DNA of 64,000 nucleotides from Proteiniclasticum ruminis DSM 24773. Its GTDB lineage: Bacteria; Bacillota; Clostridia; Clostridiales; Clostridiaceae. The stretch covers positions 176,020-240,019 of the forward strand of contig NZ_JNKC01000006.1 of NCBI RefSeq assembly GCF_000701905.1, given 5' to 3'. Position numbers and translations under genes: made by a program. Shown here piece by piece: positions 25,001 to 33,395 of the stretch. The number at the start of each line of letters is the position of its first letter. Within the stretch, counting starts at the first letter, position 1. The notes under the pieces were generated by a model. That model did no database searches, was not told the DNA's origin, and worked only from the letters and a program-made list of their open reading frames with translations.

Positions 25001-25522
25001 TTAGGCCTTCTTCTTTTCAAGGAGTTTTTTTACTGGGATCTTCTTGAAGTTTGCCTTCTTTTCTTTTCCAAAGCTCTTCAGCGTGAACCAGTAGTAGGCT
25101 TGGGTAAAGCCGTTTCGGATCAGTCTCCAGGTGACCTGAAGCACAAAACCAACGATGATGGAGATCAGAATGCCCATGTAGAAATTATAGTAGGGATCCA
25201 CATCTTTGAGGTCGTAAATATAGATTTCCCACCTTTTCAGGAAGAATACTGCCTGTGAGGCCAGGATACCCACAGTCATGACTCTCGCGATGATCGGGAG
25301 CTTCATGAAAAAGAGGATCAGTATAATGAGTCCTAAAGCTCCATAGAGGAACAAGTAGGAGTCAAAAAGCTGAGGAAGTGGTTTGATTTCTAGAACAGTC
25401 AGCGGATCCCAGTTATAGATGTACACTTCACCGATGGTGTGTACCACAAAGAATAAAAGCATAGGGATCAGCCGTACTATAAAGGCCTGGATGAACCAGA
25501 TTATTTTCCAAAGGTATTTCAT
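25001..25522 (-). CDS. Unknown membrane protein, 173 aa
   Basis: A 173-residue protein with four likely transmembrane segments (about 8-30, 55-72, 75-98 and 115-135) and a very basic C-terminal tail (KSFGKEKKANFKKIPVKKL). RBS GGAGG lies 7 bases before the ATG on the minus strand. I do not recognise the family. The positive-inside rule puts the tail in the cytoplasm. It is monocistronic and convergent with the giant surface protein gene. Confidence 0.8.
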   Translation of the reverse strand: MKYLWKIIWFIQAFIVRLIPMLLFFVVHTIGEVYIYNWDPLTVLEIKPLPQLFDSYLFLYGALGLIILILFFMKLPIIARVMTVGILASQAVFFLKRWEIYIYDLKDVDPYYNFYMGILISIIVGFVLQVTWRLIRNGFTQAYYWFTLKSFGKEKKANFKKIPVKKLLEKKKA

Positions 25523-25721
25523 AAACTTGCCTCCAATATAATAGCACTACATATCATTATACCATGAATGAAGGGCTTCAGCTGAATTTTCTTAGGAAGC
25601 CTTCTCCATTTCATTCTTTTCAAGTATACCTCAGGCTGCTTTCTTTTTCCAAGAGAAATCCTGAAAATCTTCTTAAAGATGGATGGTGCAGGCGTTATTT
25701 TGATTTTTTACTTCGCGGTGC

Positions 25722-25764
25722 AAGACACAGCCAAGAAAAGAGGATCTTGATCTGGCTGTGTCTT
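25722..25764. repeat. Inverted repeat, possible hairpin without T-tract
   Basis: AAGACACAGCCA (25722-25733) pairs perfectly with TGGCTGTGTCTT (25753-25764). It lies downstream of the small membrane gene on the minus strand but lacks a clean T-run on either strand. The rest of 25523-25721 shows no gene. Confidence 0.6.
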
Positions 25765-25777
25765 TATCGTCAGCAGT

Positions 25778-25975
25778 CTATGGCATTTTGCTTTTGACAT
25801 AGCGAAGTAGCAGGAGAAGACCCGTAAGGATCAAGAGCACAACAAGGAGGATAAAAAGCCTTTCTTGCATGGAGCCATCTGCCAGAAGCACAGGACCGAT
25901 ACCGAAAAATGTCACCAAAAGAAACGCTGTGAGAAAAAGAATATTCACCAGAAGATGAAGTGGTTTTTTGGTCAC
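25778..25975 (-). CDS. Small two-helix membrane protein, 65 aa
   Basis: GTG start (25975) with GGGAGGTG seven bases upstream on the minus strand. The 65-residue product has two hydrophobic helices (about 7-30 and 39-58) and a basic end (RYVKSKMP). Family not recognised; a single small gene between inverted repeats. The strong RBS supports expression. Confidence 0.7.
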   Translation of the reverse strand: MTKKPLHLLVNILFLTAFLLVTFFGIGPVLLADGSMQERLFILLVVLLILTGLLLLLRYVKSKMP

Positions 25976-26166
25976 AAGAATGCACCTCCCGTCTAACTTT
26001 TCTTCTATTGTACTGAATCTGCAAGAGAAAATAAAGGTGGGGTGGGTATCACCCGGGGAAAAATGTATGATAAAATAAAAAAGTAGGCATTAAGCCGATT
26101 TTAAAGTGCAGAAGGTATACTGTGTGAAACAGTATGGAATTATAAGAAAGTTAGGTGTTAAGAGCA

Positions 26167-26991
26167 ATGAAATTAATTGATAAGCTGGACAGGCTGGTTT
26201 CAAAATTCGCCGTCCGGGATTTAATGAAATATGTGATGCTGGGATCTTTCCTGGTGTTCCTGGTGGATATGACGTCCAATGGACTATTCAGTACGTTTCT
26301 TTATTTCAACAGAAACCTCATTTTAGAAGGACAGGTTTGGAGAGTACTGACCTTCATCTTTGTGCCAGGATCCTCCAGTTTCTTTGTCATCATCAGTTTC
26401 CTCTTCTATTTCTACATTGGCAGGGTGCTGGAGATGGCCTGGGGAACCACCAGGTTTAATACCTACTATTTCCTTGGTGTCCTTATGTCTGTCATTGCAG
26501 GGTTCTTCATCGGTGTCACCACAACCTATTATCTCAATATGACCCTGTTTTTGGCCTATGCGGCCACTTTCCCGGACAGTCAGGTGAACCTTTATTTTGT
26601 ACTGCCCATCAAAGTGAAGTTCCTAGGACTTCTCTATGGAGCCTTCATCCTTGTGGAGTTCGTCAGCGCTTCTCTTGCAGGCAGAATCGCCATCGGGGTG
26701 TCTCTTCTGAACTTCCTGCTGTTCTTCGGTCCTGGCTTTATGAAGGTGCAAAGTAGAAAGAGCAAAACCCAGAAGATCCGAAGGAATATAGAAGCGGCAA
26801 AGTACACCACAAGAGTGCAGTCCATCCATAAGTGCACCTCCTGCGGCATCACGGAGAAGGATGACCCCAATATGGAGTTCAGATACTGCAGCAAATGTGA
26901 AGGCAACTATGAATACTGTGAGAAACATATCAGAAATCATGAGCATAAATCTAAAGTCATCAACATGGAAGACCGCAGAAGAGAGTCGTAA
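26167..26991 (+). CDS. Rhomboid/derlin-like membrane protein with zinc ribbon
   Basis: A 274-residue protein. The first 200 residues contain about six helices with rhomboid-superfamily marks: GQVWRVLTFIFVPGSS after TM1, YFYIGRVLEMAWG and FNTYYFLGVLM. The catalytic GxSG serine and the TM6 histidine are missing, so it is expected to be a pseudoprotease, closer to derlins. The cytoplasmic tail holds a metal-binding module: CTSC and CSKC, then EYCEKHIRNHEH. ATG 26167 is chosen for the AGGTG nine bases upstream; GTG 26155 overlaps that signal. Catalytic loss is seen directly; a substrate-binding or quality-control role is inferred. Confidence 0.8.
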   Translation: MKLIDKLDRLVSKFAVRDLMKYVMLGSFLVFLVDMTSNGLFSTFLYFNRNLILEGQVWRVLTFIFVPGSSSFFVIISFLFYFYIGRVLEMAWGTTRFNTYYFLGVLMSVIAGFFIGVTTTYYLNMTLFLAYAATFPDSQVNLYFVLPIKVKFLGLLYGAFILVEFVSASLAGRIAIGVSLLNFLLFFGPGFMKVQSRKSKTQKIRRNIEAAKYTTRVQSIHKCTSCGITEKDDPNMEFRYCSKCEGNYEYCEKHIRNHEHKSKVINMEDRRRES

Positions 26992-27413
26992 TACTCGTCT
27001 AAAACCTTTCTAGTAGAGTGATTTCACCTTACACTGAATTTTGTGAATTTCAGTTAAGTTCACGTTTTTTTCCGTTAAAGTCATTGATTTTGGAAAAAGA
27101 ACTGATTATACTAAATTCGTGGTGCATGGATTGCACTGGGGAGATGAAGCGGGGCATCCGGATCTTATGGAAGATTGGTGCTGCCAAAGTAGTCTCAACA
27201 TTCTATGTGCCTAGCGAAAAGGAGTACCTTCAGCTAGGCTCATAACATCCATTGACATAGATTCAAGAAAAAGTGAGACCTTTCGGGACAAACACCCGGA
27301 GGGTTTCTTTTTTTGTGAAGAATCGAAAAGAAACTCAACATTTTGCTTTAAAGGTTGGTCCTTCTTCGCGTATAATAGTACTAACAGATTGCCTTTTTAA
27401 GGAGGTTCTTTAG
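26992..27413. other. Intergenic region with hairpins, no gene seen
   Basis: Holds a dyad ACTGAA/TTCAGT (about 27031-27055), a GCCTAGC/GCTAGGC inverted repeat (27209-27239) and a terminator. An open frame at 27018-27245 has no RBS and no recognisable protein. A -10 TATAAT at 27371-27376 probably drives the VIT-VWA gene. Confidence 0.6.
27276..27315 (+). terminator. Rho-independent terminator
   Basis: ACCTTTCGGG-ACAAACA-CCCGGAGGGT with two G-T pairs, followed by TTCTTTTTTTG. Confidence 0.72.
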
Positions 27414-29807
27414 ATGATGAAAAAATATGGTCTTTCCACAAAAGACAACAGGAAGGTTAAACTCAACCATCTGGAAGTCACGGGAAATATTTGTGGAGAG
27501 TACATTGAATACACCATTTCCCAGGATTATAAAAACATTTCCGGAGAGAATATGGAGGGAGTCTACAGCTTCCCAGTGCCATCCACATCCCTCATCACAG
27601 GGATTGAAGTGAATCTGGGGGGGCGTAACCTGAAAGCCATGGTGGAAGAACGGGACGCGGTGTTGGAGACGCTCAAGGAGAGCCAGGAACAAGGCATCAA
27701 CACGCTGGCCCTGGAACAGAAGGATGATGAGTACTTCACCATCACCATTGGAAACATTCTGCCCAATGAGAAGGTCAATGTGAGAATCAGCTATATGGAT
27801 CAGCTGACCTATGAGGATGATACCCTTTCTCTTTATATCCCATCGGTGATGGATCCTGTGTACTACAGGGAAGAGGATGAGGAAGAAGAAGAGCTCGAAG
27901 AGGAGCTTGATTTTTATCTGTCACTTCTTGTGGAGTCCTATTCCAAAATGGACTTCAAGTCCCCAAGCCATAAAATCAAGGTGGAAAGAGAAGATGACAC
28001 CTTGTCCAAGGTCACCGTGGTAAAAGGGCAGACCCTGGATCACGACTTCATTCTGACCCTACGGGAAGAGCATCCCCAGACCGCTGCAGGTATGGGATAC
28101 AGCTACTATGAAGACGAAACAGAAAAGTCCATCCTTATGCTGAAACTGGTGCCAACTCTGCCGGATATCCCTGTGGAATATACCACGAACTATTCCTTCA
28201 TTCTGGATACTTCCGTATCCATGGAAGGTTTTAAGCTGGAAGAAGCAAAAAATGCCATGCTCATCGCTCTGCGGAGCTTGGAAGAGGGAGACAAGTTCAA
28301 TCTCATCGCCTACAATGAAGAAATCTATAAATTCTCGCCTTCAGGAAAGGTGAAGTTCACCAAGGAAAACCTGGAAGCTGCTACGGAGTGGATTGAATCC
28401 CTTACCACAAGAGAAGGGGAATGCACCTTTGAAGCACTGAAAGATGCCATCCGGGAAGGAGAACTGGAAGAAGAGGAAAGCACTATTTTCCTGTTCACAG
28501 ATGATTCTGTGGCGGAAGAAGATGAGATCCTGGAATATGTGCGTACCAACGTCGGGCAGCACAGAATCTTCCCCATCGGCATGGACACTGAAGTGAACAG
28601 CTACTTCATTAACCGTCTGGCGGAAGTGGGCAACGGACGTCCCGAGTTCATTGAAGAGGGAGAAAGAATCGATGATATCATTCTCCGTCAGTTCAACAGA
28701 ATCCATAATCCTCAGCTGGATGTGACAGAAATTGATTTTGGCGATATGGTGGTGGAGAAGACCTATCCTGGCACCATAACCTATCTGTATGACAGAGAAC
28801 CCTTCACCATCTTTGCCCTTGTGGATGGGGTCATTAGTGGCAGTATCGACATCCGGGGTGTGGTGGATGAAACAGACTACATCATGCACATCGACCTGGA
28901 CAAACTGGAGATCGAAGAGAATTCTCAGCTCATCCGCAAAGTATGGGCTAGAAAGAGAATTGAGTCTCTGGTGGAGAAAGAGCGCTTTGTGAGAGGCGTA
29001 GAAGAAGAGCAGATCAAAGAAGAGATTCTGGCTCTCTCCAAGGAGTACTCCATATTATCCAAGGAAACCAGCTTCATCATGATGGAAACCATAGAAGATC
29101 CGGTCATGGGCATGGGCCTCAATAAGATTGTGCCCATGGAGATGACTGAATCCACCATGAAGAATCTGGCCAGTGGCTACTTCCTGGATGAGGCAGCCTA
29201 TAGCTTTGATGTGAACATCAGAGAAAAGATGGCAGTGACGGGTCTGACCCATAAAGAAGCAAAAATGGCCATCAAGTATGATAGGGATAATCTCTTAAGA
29301 ATACTTGCTAAGAATCAGCAGGCAGACGGATCCTTCCTGGAAATTGGAGAAGAGTCTGAGGGTGAAATTCTGGAAACCACCTTAAGAAGTCTATTGGCTT
29401 TCCTGGTGGGTACAGAAACCACCACCTTCTATTTAAACAATGTGTCCAAGGCTTTGAGGTATGTCATCAACACCATGAAGACGGATGAAAGCCTCATCAC
29501 TGAAAGAAACTATATGCTTCTTCGTATTGCCTACGACCTGGCAGAAAAGAAGAATCTTCTGAAGGGCAAGGTCCGGGATGTGAACAAAGAGCTGGTGGAT
29601 TACATTTCAGACATGAAGTACAGAGAATCTCTGGAGGAAGTATCAGATCTTGTGTATAGAGCATCTCCGAACCAGAAGAAATTCATTATGGCTGGCACCC
29701 TGAACATCACGAAATCCTATGTGGAGAATGCCCATGAGATTTTTGAGATGGACATCAGAAAGAACATCAAGAACATCGCCAATCTAGCCATGGCAAAAGC
29801 GCTGTAA
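27414..29807 (+). CDS. VIT and von Willebrand factor A domain protein
   Basis: A 797-residue protein. Residues 10-140 form a VIT (vault/inter-alpha-trypsin) domain (VTGNICGEYIEYTISQDY, GVYSFPVPSTSLITGIEV, NILPNEKVNVRISY). A VWA domain follows at about 260-430 with an intact MIDAS motif DTSVS (265-269), a Thr (SLTTREG) and an acidic LFTDDSV. The C-terminal 300 residues are mostly helical. There is no signal peptide, so it is probably cytoplasmic. VIT-VWA proteins are thought to mediate metal-dependent protein contacts, but the bacterial role is poorly known. RBS AAGGAGG precedes ATG 27414. It is monocistronic with its own terminator. Confidence 0.92.
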   Translation: MMKKYGLSTKDNRKVKLNHLEVTGNICGEYIEYTISQDYKNISGENMEGVYSFPVPSTSLITGIEVNLGGRNLKAMVEERDAVLETLKESQEQGINTLALEQKDDEYFTITIGNILPNEKVNVRISYMDQLTYEDDTLSLYIPSVMDPVYYREEDEEEEELEEELDFYLSLLVESYSKMDFKSPSHKIKVEREDDTLSKVTVVKGQTLDHDFILTLREEHPQTAAGMGYSYYEDETEKSILMLKLVPTLPDIPVEYTTNYSFILDTSVSMEGFKLEEAKNAMLIALRSLEEGDKFNLIAYNEEIYKFSPSGKVKFTKENLEAATEWIESLTTREGECTFEALKDAIREGELEEEESTIFLFTDDSVAEEDEILEYVRTNVGQHRIFPIGMDTEVNSYFINRLAEVGNGRPEFIEEGERIDDIILRQFNRIHNPQLDVTEIDFGDMVVEKTYPGTITYLYDREPFTIFALVDGVISGSIDIRGVVDETDYIMHIDLDKLEIEENSQLIRKVWARKRIESLVEKERFVRGVEEEQIKEEILALSKEYSILSKETSFIMMETIEDPVMGMGLNKIVPMEMTESTMKNLASGYFLDEAAYSFDVNIREKMAVTGLTHKEAKMAIKYDRDNLLRILAKNQQADGSFLEIGEESEGEILETTLRSLLAFLVGTETTTFYLNNVSKALRYVINTMKTDESLITERNYMLLRIAYDLAEKKNLLKGKVRDVNKELVDYISDMKYRESLEEVSDLVYRASPNQKKFIMAGTLNITKSYVENAHEIFEMDIRKNIKNIANLAMAKAL

Positions 29808-29822
29808 AATAAAGAATACTTG

Positions 29823-29872
29823 GAGCCTTGAAGGAAGAAGAGAACGTCTTCTCCACTACAAGGCTCTTTTTC
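29823..29872 (+). terminator. Rho-independent terminator after VIT-VWA gene
   Basis: GAGCCTTG...AGAAGA pairs with TCTTCT...CAAGGCTC, followed by TTTTT. Confidence 0.9.
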
Positions 29873-30271
29873 ACGATAAAAAACGCAGTGGGAAAATTCA
29901 TAGAGAATTTACCACTTGAATTGGGAGGATAGAATGATCCAAACTTTTGGGGGTGCTGAAGATGTATTGTGCATTATCATCACAGGTGTATAAAAACTGA
30001 AGAATAAATAAACATGACGAGTTAAATTTTTATCAGGAATTTCTGAATTTGTTCACGGATCATTCATTTTATAAGGATGAAACTGTCAACCATCCACAGG
30101 GCACTCTTTTTCAGAGAGGGGTAGCAGGGGGCCTGTATTGAACTCCTATGGTGTGTGACATAGAATGAGGATATAGAAGCAGAAGGGTTGTGGTTGTTGC
30201 TCTCTGGCGAGATAGGGTGTTGCTACATATCCATAATGTTATTTCTTTAACGATTACGGAGGATGAGATAG
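29873..30271. other. 400-base leader region with a possible 19-codon ORF
   Basis: No protein gene is evident. A GGGAGG sequence lies 6 bases before an ATG (29934) that opens a 19-codon frame ending at 29993, too short to judge. The rest is AT-rich and presumably contains the promoter and 5' leader of the CnaB surface protein gene. Confidence 0.5.
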
Positions 30272-32725
30272 ATGAAAAGAAACAAGAGCATCAGAGTCTT
30301 TCTGGGGATTCTTCTGACAGCCTTTCTGCTGATTCCGAGCGGACTGTCCATTAAAGCGGAAGACCTTTCAGAGCCTTCCACGGAAGAGGCGCTGCAGGCA
30401 GCTGTGCTGGAAGAAGCAGCTCTAGAAGAAATGCCAGCGGTGGAAGCAGAGAAGGAAGTACTCCCTTTGGAGGAAATTGAGCCTGCAGCAGAACCACCAA
30501 AAGAAGAAGCAGTAGAACAGCTGCCGGAGGAAGCAGTGAAGGAAGAGGAAGCGTTGCCCCTTGAAGAAGTGCAAGGAACACCGCCTTCAGAAGAGGTAGA
30601 GGAGCCGGTGGATCTTCCACCTGAAGAGATTCCTGTAGACCAGACAAAAGAGGATCTTCCTCTAGAGATGACACCTGAACCTCAGGTGGAAGCCATGGCT
30701 GCGCCATTGGAAGAGAAGGCCTTGGACATCGCAGCCTATGATGGAGATCTGGACAAACTGAATTTCATGCAGTATATGGAGTGGTTGAAGCACTTTCTTT
30801 TGAAGCAGGACTGTGACTGGGAAGGTGCCACGGAGCATCCGCTGGGATTTCTTGCTGGTATTGGAGAACTTCTGAACATCGATCCCGCTGAACTTCTGGA
30901 AGAGAACCTGAAAGTTCTGACCATCAAGAAGCACTGGTATGATGGGGACGATCCACTAAGGCCACATATGGTCGTGGCAAAACTTATGGCCAATGGGGAG
31001 ACTGCAGCCTATCTGCCGATTCTGAAAGGGACTGGGTATGCACTTCAGCTGTATCTGCCCAGTAAAGATCAGGATGGAAACAGCATCATCTATACAGTGG
31101 AGGAAGAAGTACCCCACGGATATATCGGTATGGTGGAAAAGGATGGAAACACTTTCCATCTCTATAACCACAAAGCCATGATGCTTTCTGTGGAGAAGAT
31201 CTGGACAGAAGATGTGGAGGACATCAGGCCTCATCATATCACCTATGAAGTACTGGCTAATGGTGCTGTTTATGGCGAAGAAAGGATGCTTTCGGCGGAA
31301 GAGAACTGGAAGGATGAATTTCTTGTTCCCCAATATGATGAAGAGGGAGAAGTAAGTTATACACTGAAAGAAGAACCCTTGGAAGGCTATGTGACCACCT
31401 ATGAGGAAGCAATGCCTGTGGAGACTGCAAGGACTATGGAAGGAGAAGAAAACTGCGAACACTACAAGACTCTTTCCATGCGCATCATAAATACCTTCAC
31501 CAATGAAAAAGAGATCACCATAAAGAAGGTTTGGATGGATGAGACAGAAGACATGAGGCCAGAGACCTTGAAGATCATGCTTCATCAGGATGGAATGCTT
31601 TATGAGACACTGACCATGGAAGGACCAGAGTGGGAAGAAAAGAAAACAGTTCCTGTGTACGACATGGAGACCTTTGAAAAGTATCTTTATGAGGTCATGG
31701 AAGAGGAAGTGCCTGAAGGATATGAGTCTTCTGTGGAAGGCATGACCATCACCAACAAATGGATCGGCATCATCGAGTATGTGACACTCGCCGGTGAGAA
31801 AACCTGGATGGATGATGGAGAAGACAGACCAGAATCCATTACGGTGTATCTCATGAACGGGGAGACTGTGGTAGAGAGTAAAACTGTGAAAGAAGTGGAA
31901 GGCACCTGGACCTACAGCTTCAAAGCACCAAAGTATGACAGCGAGGAGAATCCCATCAGCTACACGGTGAAAGAAGAACCTGTACCTGGTTATGAGACCC
32001 TTCAGGGCGAAGGGTATGATCTTATGAACAGAAGATCGGAACTCATAGACATCTCTGGGGAAAAGACCTGGGATGACTTAAGAGGAAGACCGGCTTCCAT
32101 CACTGTAGCGCTCTACCGTGGTGAGGAGAAGATGAAGGAGACTACTGTCACGAAGAACGAAGAAGGCAGATGGCTCTATACCTTTGAAGATGTGCCTGGG
32201 TTTGATGACATGGGCATGCCATACAGCTACAGCGTGAAAGAGAATTATGTCATGGGTTATGATGCAGAGTACAGCGGTTATAACATCAAGAACATCCAGC
32301 AGAGAGCAACCCTTAGGATTCTGAAGGTCAATGACATCAATCAGCCGCTCTCCGGCGCAGTTTTTGAAGTGCGTACTTCACAAGGAGAGGTCCTGGGCAC
32401 TCTGACTACTGGGGAAGATGGCACAGCCATCATGATGCTGCCACTTGGCATTTACAGGGTTGTGGAGACCAAAGCCCCTGCAGGCTATGAACTGGGCGAC
32501 ATCAACCGTATGGTGATTCTCTTTAACAAGAACCAGATTGTCACCACGGAAATTGTCAATGAGTTTGGTGAGATTGAGGATGTTGATCCTCTGCCACTGC
32601 CTGAGGAAGAAGACACCAACAGTCTGCCACAGACAGGAGAAGCCTCCAGCAGTGTGTTCTATGTACTGGGACTGTTCAGCCTTATGGTGGGCAGCCAGTC
32701 CTTCAGACGCAAAAAGGAAAGATAA
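30272..32725 (+). CDS. LPXTG-anchored CnaB-repeat surface protein
   Basis: An 817-residue secreted protein. Signal peptide (about 1-29), an extreme Glu/Pro/Ala-rich low-complexity stalk (about 30-150), a helical segment (about 155-210), then repeated Cna B-type beta domains (about 215-670; each with KxWxD near the start and YxVxEEPxxGYE near the end), a SpaA/prealbumin-like domain (about 675-760, with GAVFEVRTSQGEVLGTL and ETKAPAGYEL), and an intact sorting signal LPQTG (785-789) with a hydrophobic helix and RRKKER tail. Sortase would link it to peptidoglycan. CnaB domains usually carry Lys-Asn isopeptide bonds. RBS GGAGGATGAG precedes ATG 30272. No sortase gene is present in the window. Confidence 0.93.
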   Translation: MKRNKSIRVFLGILLTAFLLIPSGLSIKAEDLSEPSTEEALQAAVLEEAALEEMPAVEAEKEVLPLEEIEPAAEPPKEEAVEQLPEEAVKEEEALPLEEVQGTPPSEEVEEPVDLPPEEIPVDQTKEDLPLEMTPEPQVEAMAAPLEEKALDIAAYDGDLDKLNFMQYMEWLKHFLLKQDCDWEGATEHPLGFLAGIGELLNIDPAELLEENLKVLTIKKHWYDGDDPLRPHMVVAKLMANGETAAYLPILKGTGYALQLYLPSKDQDGNSIIYTVEEEVPHGYIGMVEKDGNTFHLYNHKAMMLSVEKIWTEDVEDIRPHHITYEVLANGAVYGEERMLSAEENWKDEFLVPQYDEEGEVSYTLKEEPLEGYVTTYEEAMPVETARTMEGEENCEHYKTLSMRIINTFTNEKEITIKKVWMDETEDMRPETLKIMLHQDGMLYETLTMEGPEWEEKKTVPVYDMETFEKYLYEVMEEEVPEGYESSVEGMTITNKWIGIIEYVTLAGEKTWMDDGEDRPESITVYLMNGETVVESKTVKEVEGTWTYSFKAPKYDSEENPISYTVKEEPVPGYETLQGEGYDLMNRRSELIDISGEKTWDDLRGRPASITVALYRGEEKMKETTVTKNEEGRWLYTFEDVPGFDDMGMPYSYSVKENYVMGYDAEYSGYNIKNIQQRATLRILKVNDINQPLSGAVFEVRTSQGEVLGTLTTGEDGTAIMMLPLGIYRVVETKAPAGYELGDINRMVILFNKNQIVTTEIVNEFGEIEDVDPLPLPEEEDTNSLPQTGEASSSVFYVLGLFSLMVGSQSFRRKKER

Positions 32726-32737
32726 GGAAAATCATAG

Positions 32738-32759
32738 GAGAGAATTGTTCTCTCTTTTG
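32738..32759 (+). terminator. Terminator after CnaB surface protein
   Basis: GAGAGAA-TTG-TTCTCTC followed by TTTTGT. Confidence 0.75.
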
Positions 32760-32782
32760 TAAATATCATGAGCTGCAAAAGT

Positions 32783-32812
32783 GAAAGAGCCCCCAGTGAT
32801 GGAGGCTCTTTC
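32783..32812 (-). terminator. Terminator downstream of bioY (minus strand)
   Basis: GAAAGAGCC pairs with GGCTCTTTC. On the minus strand it lies 11 bases after the bioY stop and is followed by ACTTTTGC. Confidence 0.75.
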
Positions 32813-32822
32813 CATTATAGAA

Positions 32823-33395
32823 TCAGGAAAGCCGAAGCTCAGGATTTTTCAGAAGTCTTGCGGCAAGACTGGCGCCGAAGAAGGACCAGAGAAGGTCCAT
32901 GGGAAGAAACACCAGTGCGCCAAACTTTATGGCTGCCGAAAGGGGAAGTCTGCTGCCTCCAGCAAGGAGATGGAACAGTAGATAAAGGTGGGTGACACCA
33001 ATGATGTAGATCACCATAACCCCGAGGACCGAGAAGAGAAAAAGATGGAAAAGATCTTTCTTTCTCGTCAAATCCCGGAGGCTGCCCACCAGAAAGGCTG
33101 CAGCGATGAAGCCCATGAGGTAGCCGAAGGTTGGCGTAAGAACGTATCCGATGCCCCCACCACCGGTGAAGATGGGCAGGCCCAGAAGCCCCAGAAGCAC
33201 ATAGAGTCCCTGGGATATGGCTGCTTTTTTACCTAATAGAAGGGCAGACAGCAGCACAAACACCGTCTGAAGAGATACTGGTACTGCACCCAAAGGGATT
33301 TTGATGAATGCCCCCACGGCGGTAAGCACCGTGAAGAGGGGGAGAAGGGTCAGTTCTCTCGTGGTAAGAAATGGTTGTCTGGTCTTTGTGATCAT
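32823..33395 (-). CDS. bioY: Biotin transporter S component
   Basis: A 190-residue, six-helix membrane protein of the BioY family: FIKIPLGAVPVSLQTVFVLLSALLLGKKAA near the N terminus (the PVSLQT signature), GLPIFTGGGGIGYVLTPTFGYLMGF, and an ending in a short basic tail. BioY binds biotin as the substrate-specific part of an energy-coupling factor transporter; the shared EcfA/EcfT genes are not in this window. It overlaps birA by four bases (ATGA), so the two are translationally coupled. Biotin uptake and sensing are thus under the BirA operator upstream. Confidence 0.95.
   Translation of the reverse strand: MITKTRQPFLTTRELTLLPLFTVLTAVGAFIKIPLGAVPVSLQTVFVLLSALLLGKKAAISQGLYVLLGLLGLPIFTGGGGIGYVLTPTFGYLMGFIAAAFLVGSLRDLTRKKDLFHLFLFSVLGVMVIYIIGVTHLYLLFHLLAGGSRLPLSAAIKFGALVFLPMDLLWSFFGASLAARLLKNPELRLS

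Noticed and set aside
27018..27245. 75-codon frame in the gap before the VIT-VWA gene
   Set aside because: No RBS, no family, and it contains an inverted repeat that reads as non-coding.
30956..31585. 209-codon minus-strand frame within the CnaB protein gene
   Set aside because: Antisense to conserved CnaB domains; composition is that of reversed acidic codons.
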